Shown one piece after another: positions 62,622 to 64,000 of a DNA stretch of 64,000 nucleotides. The notes below the pieces were generated by a model. That model searched no databases. It had not been told where the DNA came from and saw only the letters and a program-made list of their open reading frames with translations. Position 1 is the stretch's first letter. Every line of letters begins with the position of its first letter. The translations under genes and the position numbers were made by a program. This DNA comes from an uncultured Bacteroidales bacterium (GTDB taxonomy: Bacteria; Bacteroidota; Bacteroidia; Bacteroidales; UBA932): the NCBI GenBank assembly GCA_934693135.1, contig CAKUVA010000002.1, positions 1 to 64,000 of the forward strand, given 5' to 3'.

Positions 62622-64000
62622 ATGAAACGTCTTTTTACATATATTATAATCTTGGCCTTGTTTCCTATGGTGGCCTCTGCACAGCTTTATGTCAAGCCGG
62701 AAAAAGATGTAGATTGTTCGGTTTTTATTCCGAAGGATAGAAAGACTGGCCCGCAGCAGGGGTTAGAGATATGTGGGGGATATGTTTTCGCTCTTGAAGA
62801 TGGTGGGAATGTCAATGTCTATGATTTCAAAACGGCATCTCCTGATCCTGTCGCGTCATTTCCTTTGGCTTCATCTCGTCCGGATAATCATGCAAATAAT
62901 GCCAGCTTTGGTACAGAGACAAAGAAAGGAGCAAGTTTTCCTCTGCTATATGTCACGAATGGAAAAGTGGGCAGTGAAATCGAGTGGACTTGCTTCGTGG
63001 AAAGCATTACCAGAAAAGGACGCAAATTTACATCTGAAATTGTTCAGACTATAACGCTTGATGGCACTGGTTGGGCAGAGAACGGCTATGTTAGTATTTT
63101 TGGTGCGCCGGCATGGATGGTGGATAAAGTCCGCAATGAACTTTGGGTGTTTTCCGCTCGGAAACGTACTGTCCAGAAGGTGACTGTCAACGCCTATGAA
63201 AACCAGTATGTCGCTACTAAGTTCCGTGTGCCGAGATTGTCCGAAGGAGGTGAAATACATCTTACTGTCAATGATATAGAAGATCAGGTCGTTTTCCCAT
63301 TTGAAACTTGGTTTACTCAGGCAGGATGCGTTTATGACGGAAAGATATACTACTGTTTCGGTGTTGGTGCTCAAGATCCTTCTCGCCCGTCGAGAATACG
63401 TGTATATGATACTGATACGAGGACCATTTCTGCGAGATACGAGCTTCAGGATCAAATTCCTAATGAGCTGGAGGATATAGCGATATATGGAGACTGGATG
63501 TATGTGAACACTAATACCAATCCTAAGAAAACTGATCGCAAACCTTACATTTATAAGGTTTCACTTCCTAAAGCTAAACCCACACCATCGTCTCCAGTGG
63601 ATGAGATTTTAGCATCTCCTGAAAAAGCCGGTGGAGTGTATTATTGGGAAGACTTTACCGATAGGAAGGCTCCTGCTGCACCGGAAGGGTACAGCCCTTT
63701 CTATATCAATGGATTCTTTAGACATGGAGCTCGCCATGTCGATGATAATGTGACATATCCACTAATATATGAGGTGTTAGAAAAGTCTGATTCTCAGGAA
63801 AATCTTACAGGACTCGGTACGGCTATTTATGAGAGATTGAAATCTTTTCGCAAAAATATAGAATATAGAGAAGGTGATCTTACGCAGAAAGGATGGCGTC
63901 AATCTGTGGAACTTGGCAAACGCACAGTGGATAATTATCCGGAAGTGTTTGGAGGCAAGCCTTATATGAAAGCTCATTCTACTAATGTTCTCAGGACTAC
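62622..64000 (+). CDS. Beta-propeller-like protein with histidine-phosphatase domain (3' partial)
   Basis: Open from ATG 62622 to the window end with no stop, so at least 459 codons. A signal peptide (1-21, ending ASAQ) is followed by about 330 residues of beta-rich sequence with repeated YDxxT-like and GxxxY strands that read as a propeller. Then comes a histidine acid phosphatase core: Arg367-His-Gly-Ala-Arg371 (FFRHGARH), LTxxGxxQ at 420-427, and TNVLRTT at the very end, which fits the third conserved segment. It therefore resembles the branch-2 phosphatases that include phytases and MINPP. It is 3 bp after the symporter. The fusion order and substrate need the missing C-terminus. Confidence 0.82.
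   Translation, partial: MKRLFTYIIILALFPMVASAQLYVKPEKDVDCSVFIPKDRKTGPQQGLEICGGYVFALEDGGNVNVYDFKTASPDPVASFPLASSRPDNHANNASFGTETKKGASFPLLYVTNGKVGSEIEWTCFVESITRKGRKFTSEIVQTITLDGTGWAENGYVSIFGAPAWMVDKVRNELWVFSARKRTVQKVTVNAYENQYVATKFRVPRLSEGGEIHLTVNDIEDQVVFPFETWFTQAGCVYDGKIYYCFGVGAQDPSRPSRIRVYDTDTRTISARYELQDQIPNELEDIAIYGDWMYVNTNTNPKKTDRKPYIYKVSLPKAKPTPSSPVDEILASPEKAGGVYYWEDFTDRKAPAAPEGYSPFYINGFFRHGARHVDDNVTYPLIYEVLEKSDSQENLTGLGTAIYERLKSFRKNIEYREGDLTQKGWRQSVELGKRTVDNYPEVFGGKPYMKAHSTNVLRT

Noticed and set aside
1-64000. CRISPR array, rRNA operon, intact prophage or insertion sequence
   Set aside because: I found no regularly spaced direct repeats, rRNA signatures, phage structural genes or transposases; the only mobile-element trace is the truncated integrase.

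Overview
The window is chromosomal DNA from a Bacteroidota bacterium, almost certainly order Bacteroidales and probably a gut or other anaerobic, host-associated species. The grounds are a SusC/SusD pair, many short lipoprotein signal peptides, a six-gene Na+-NQR operon, fimbrillin-family (FimB/Mfa2, DUF4906-like) lipoproteins, a Ser-type sulfatase, a bacterial DPP III, and repeated promoters of the Bacteroidetes type (TTTG, about 19 bp, TAnnTTTG). Shine-Dalgarno sequences are mostly absent. I would not name a genus.

Layout. 1-7.1 kb: a secreted sulfatase, divergent from an exported metallo-beta-lactamase-fold hydrolase, DPP III, a XerC/D recombinase and a clostripain-like lipoprotein. 7.1-17.8 kb: housekeeping genes (tdk, rsmI, a ComEA-like HhH protein, recA, rlmN, a patatin-type outer-membrane phospholipase, recX, mtgA, purC). 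17.8-20 kb: a tyrosine recombinase that has lost its catalytic C-terminus, next to tRNA-Asp, then a small heat-shock protein divergent from uvrA with a cluster of inverted repeats between them. 22.8-28 kb: a surface-glycan phospho-decoration cassette (Stealth-type phosphotransferase, two LicD proteins, a cytidylyltransferase-oxidoreductase fusion, a class V aminotransferase). 28-33.2 kb: three fimbrillin-family lipoproteins in one operon. 33.4-39.3 kb: nqrABCDEF. 39.4-41.9 kb: a UvrD/PcrA helicase. 42.2-53 kb: tRNA-Gly and a SusC/SusD locus carrying a calcineurin-type phosphoesterase and OB-like/BACON lipoproteins but no glycoside hydrolase. 53-57.7 kb: malQ, then grpE-dnaJ and rplS with tRNA-Arg. 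57.9-64 kb: a small lipoprotein with a defective start, then a LacI regulator divergent from an operon for a FAD oxidoreductase, an SSS symporter and a histidine-phosphatase protein that runs off the window end.

How the genes work together. Three regions look like substrate-acquisition systems built around phosphate-containing or sulfated molecules: the sulfatase region, the SusCD-phosphoesterase locus, and the LacI-controlled symporter/histidine-phosphatase operon, which could serve a phosphorylated polyol such as an inositol phosphate (inference). The Stealth/LicD cassette and the fimbrial cluster shape the cell surface. NQR supplies the sodium gradient that an SSS symporter would use.

The most unusual signals are a fourfold His-Glu-Cys pentapeptide repeat inserted in the GrpE N-terminus, the two-LicD/fusion-enzyme cassette, the palindrome cluster between hsp20 and uvrA, and two well-formed LacI-type operators 41 bp apart at the FAD oxidoreductase promoter. 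No CRISPR array, complete insertion sequence, rRNA operon or intact prophage is visible.
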